From Algorimicrobium sediminis (GTDB lineage: Bacteria > Bacteroidota > Bacteroidia > Flavobacteriales > Flavobacteriaceae): DNA of 64,000 nt. The notes beneath the pieces were generated by a model. It made no database searches. It was not told the origin of the DNA and saw only the letters and a list, made by a program, of their open reading frames with translations. The position numbers were made by a program, and so were the translations under genes. Location of the stretch: positions 248,001 through 312,000 of the forward strand of contig NZ_JBHULS010000001.1 in the NCBI RefSeq assembly GCF_042684585.1. The letters are read 5' to 3'. Shown here piece by piece: positions 62,794-64,000 of this stretch; within the stretch, counting starts at the first letter, position 1, and every line of letters begins with the position of its first letter.

Positions 62794-64000
62794 GTTTTTA
62801 AATTTGTAATGCGTTGTAGTAATGTAGGATGCGAATAATGCACAAAAACGTAGGCTTTATGTGGTGTTAAGTTGCTTAAATTATTTTTAGATAATTTTTT
62901 AAGCGCGGTAATTAACGGCGTGGCTTTAAAGGTTGTTTTCGCATAATTATCTGCTTGATATTCAAATTTTCGTGAAAACCAATTCATAAGCAAGCCTGTA
63001 ATTTCTGAAATAGGACTGTAAAGCAAGCCAAAAGCAATTAAACCCGCATGAAAACTGGGTTCCGATACACCTAAAGCTAAAGAAAGCAACGGATTGGATA
63101 TAAACACCGATAAAATAAAAAGGGTTATACCGGTAAGCAAAATAGATGTTACCAAATTGAAGATAATATGTTTCTTTTTGTAATGACCGACTTCGTGGGC
63201 TAAAACAGCTACAATTTCATCGTCGTTTAAATCGGTAATAAGCGTATCGTAAAGGGTTACGCGCTTCTCACTTCCAAACCCAGAAAAGTATGCATTAGCT
63301 TTAGTGCTGCGCTTGGAGCCATCAATAACAAAAATTTTATCTAAAGTAAACCCAACTGTTTTAGCATAAGCCGAAATTTTATCGCGAAGTTCACCAGCTT
63401 CTAGCGGTGTTTGCTTATTAAATAACGGCACGATTAGTTTGGCGTAAAACATATTTAAAAAAATGGTAAAAACAGTTACTAGGCCCCAGGCATATAACCA
63501 AAAGTTAGGCCCCGCTGTTTCATAAAACCAAATAATGAGTGCTAAAATACCACCTCCTAAAATAATTAGCATAAGCCACCCTTTCAGTTTGTCTAGTAAA
63601 AAAGTACTTTTAGTGGTTTTATTAAATCCAAATTTTTCTTCAATAACAAACGTTTGGTAGTAGGCGAAAGGTGTGGTTAAAATGTCGCTTCCAATTACAA
63701 TAATACCAAAAAACAAAAGGGCGGTTATAATCGGATTTTCGGAATAGCCTCTTGCTAGGTTATCGATAAACTCAAAGCCATCAAAAATTAAAAATGCGAG
63801 CGTTACAACAATTGAAAAGGTAGAACTTAACATCTCAAATTTGTAATTGGCCTGTTTATAGGCTTGCGATTTTTTGTAATCCTCGGCGTTGTAAACATCG
63901 CTTAACGCATTAGGAATGGGGTCGTTGTATTTTTTGGCATTTAAGGCATCTAGGATTTTATCGACTACAAAATCGATTATAATAATAGCTATTATGAAAT
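62790..64000 (-). CDS. M48 family metalloprotease (Ste24/CAAX prenyl-protease type), 5' end outside the window
   Basis: The frame stays open to the right edge, so at least 403 residues are present and the N-terminus is missing. Upstream of the ATG at 63833, the sequence (including VDKILDALNAKKYNDPIP and the NAEDYKKSQAYKQANYKFE part) matches the first region of Ste24-type proteins, showing that 63833 is not the real start. The zinc motif VLAHEVGHYKKKH and the third ligand NWFSRKFEYQADNYA are intact. It is membrane-embedded with several helices. The substrates of bacterial Ste24 homologues are largely unknown. Confidence 0.9.
   Translation of the reverse strand, partial: FIIAIIIIDFVVDKILDALNAKKYNDPIPNALSDVYNAEDYKKSQAYKQANYKFEMLSSTFSIVVTLAFLIFDGFEFIDNLARGYSENPIITALLFFGIIVIGSDILTTPFAYYQTFVIEEKFGFNKTTKSTFLLDKLKGWLMLIILGGGILALIIWFYETAGPNFWLYAWGLVTVFTIFLNMFYAKLIVPLFNKQTPLEAGELRDKISAYAKTVGFTLDKIFVIDGSKRSTKANAYFSGFGSEKRVTLYDTLITDLNDDEIVAVLAHEVGHYKKKHIIFNLVTSILLTGITLFILSVFISNPLLSLALGVSEPSFHAGLIAFGLLYSPISEITGLLMNWFSRKFEYQADNYAKTTFKATPLITALKKLSKNNLSNLTPHKAYVFVHYSHPTLLQRITNLKT

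Noticed and set aside
1..64000. CRISPR arrays, tRNA or rRNA genes, insertion sequences
   Set aside because: No regularly spaced repeats, cloverleaf-like stretches, rRNA-like sequence or transposase motifs were seen.

Overview
The window reads as a chromosome segment of a low-GC member of the Bacteroidota, most likely a marine-type Flavobacteriaceae. The reasons are the AT-rich sequence, TAnnTTTG-type -7 promoter boxes, a long-form NusB, PorV/PorQ-family and DUF1573 proteins, a CarboxypepD-like/TonB receptor, the kdsD-tatC-lptB order beside recQ, and the many GTG and TTG starts.

Positions 1-30126 are a large surface-polysaccharide locus. It opens with the tail of a Wza-like export protein and a Wzc-like tyrosine kinase, then a Wzm/Wzt ABC exporter. 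About 20 kb of tightly packed glycosyltransferase genes follow (mostly GT4, with GT2, GT8-like, GT47/exostosin-like and DUF6625). Among them lie a methyltransferase, an asparagine-synthase-like enzyme, a hexapeptide acetyltransferase and a Wzy-like polymerase. The locus ends with a WcaJ-like initiating sugar transferase carrying an in-frame amber codon. Two further relics sit inside it: a decayed four-helix-bundle (S23-type) gene between wzm and wzt, and a sulfotransferase eroded by stops and frameshifts. The locus therefore looks as if it is remodelling or decaying. No Wzx flippase and no nucleotide-sugar synthesis genes are visible here.

Positions 30151-53097 are mostly housekeeping and conserved flavobacterial genes: DUF4105 and PorV/PorQ-like envelope proteins, pssA, DUF808, lptB-tatC-kdsD, recQ, a cyclophilin-FKBP fusion, a thioredoxin-fold protein, a frameshifted bile-acid/sodium symporter homologue, an acyltransferase, a PUR-type nucleic-acid binder, an exporter-type ABC protein, leucine dehydrogenase, nusB-DUF1573-yajC, pepT, pyrD, a LysE exporter and an HMG-CoA lyase homologue. 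Several perfect hairpin terminators separate the units.

Positions 53171-59600 hold a compact four-gene unit: DUF4856 lipoprotein, imelysin-like lipoprotein, HTTM (vitamin-K-carboxylase-like) membrane protein and FecA-like TonB receptor. It has its own promoter, an internal hairpin, an internal terminator placed 3 bases before the HTTM start, and a terminal hairpin. This is the best candidate here for a poorly described system, probably metal or cofactor uptake. The window ends with guaB, two small membrane/hypothetical genes, a fatty-acid hydroxylase-family gene and a Ste24-type M48 protease cut by the window edge.

No CRISPR array, tRNA, rRNA or insertion sequence was recognised.
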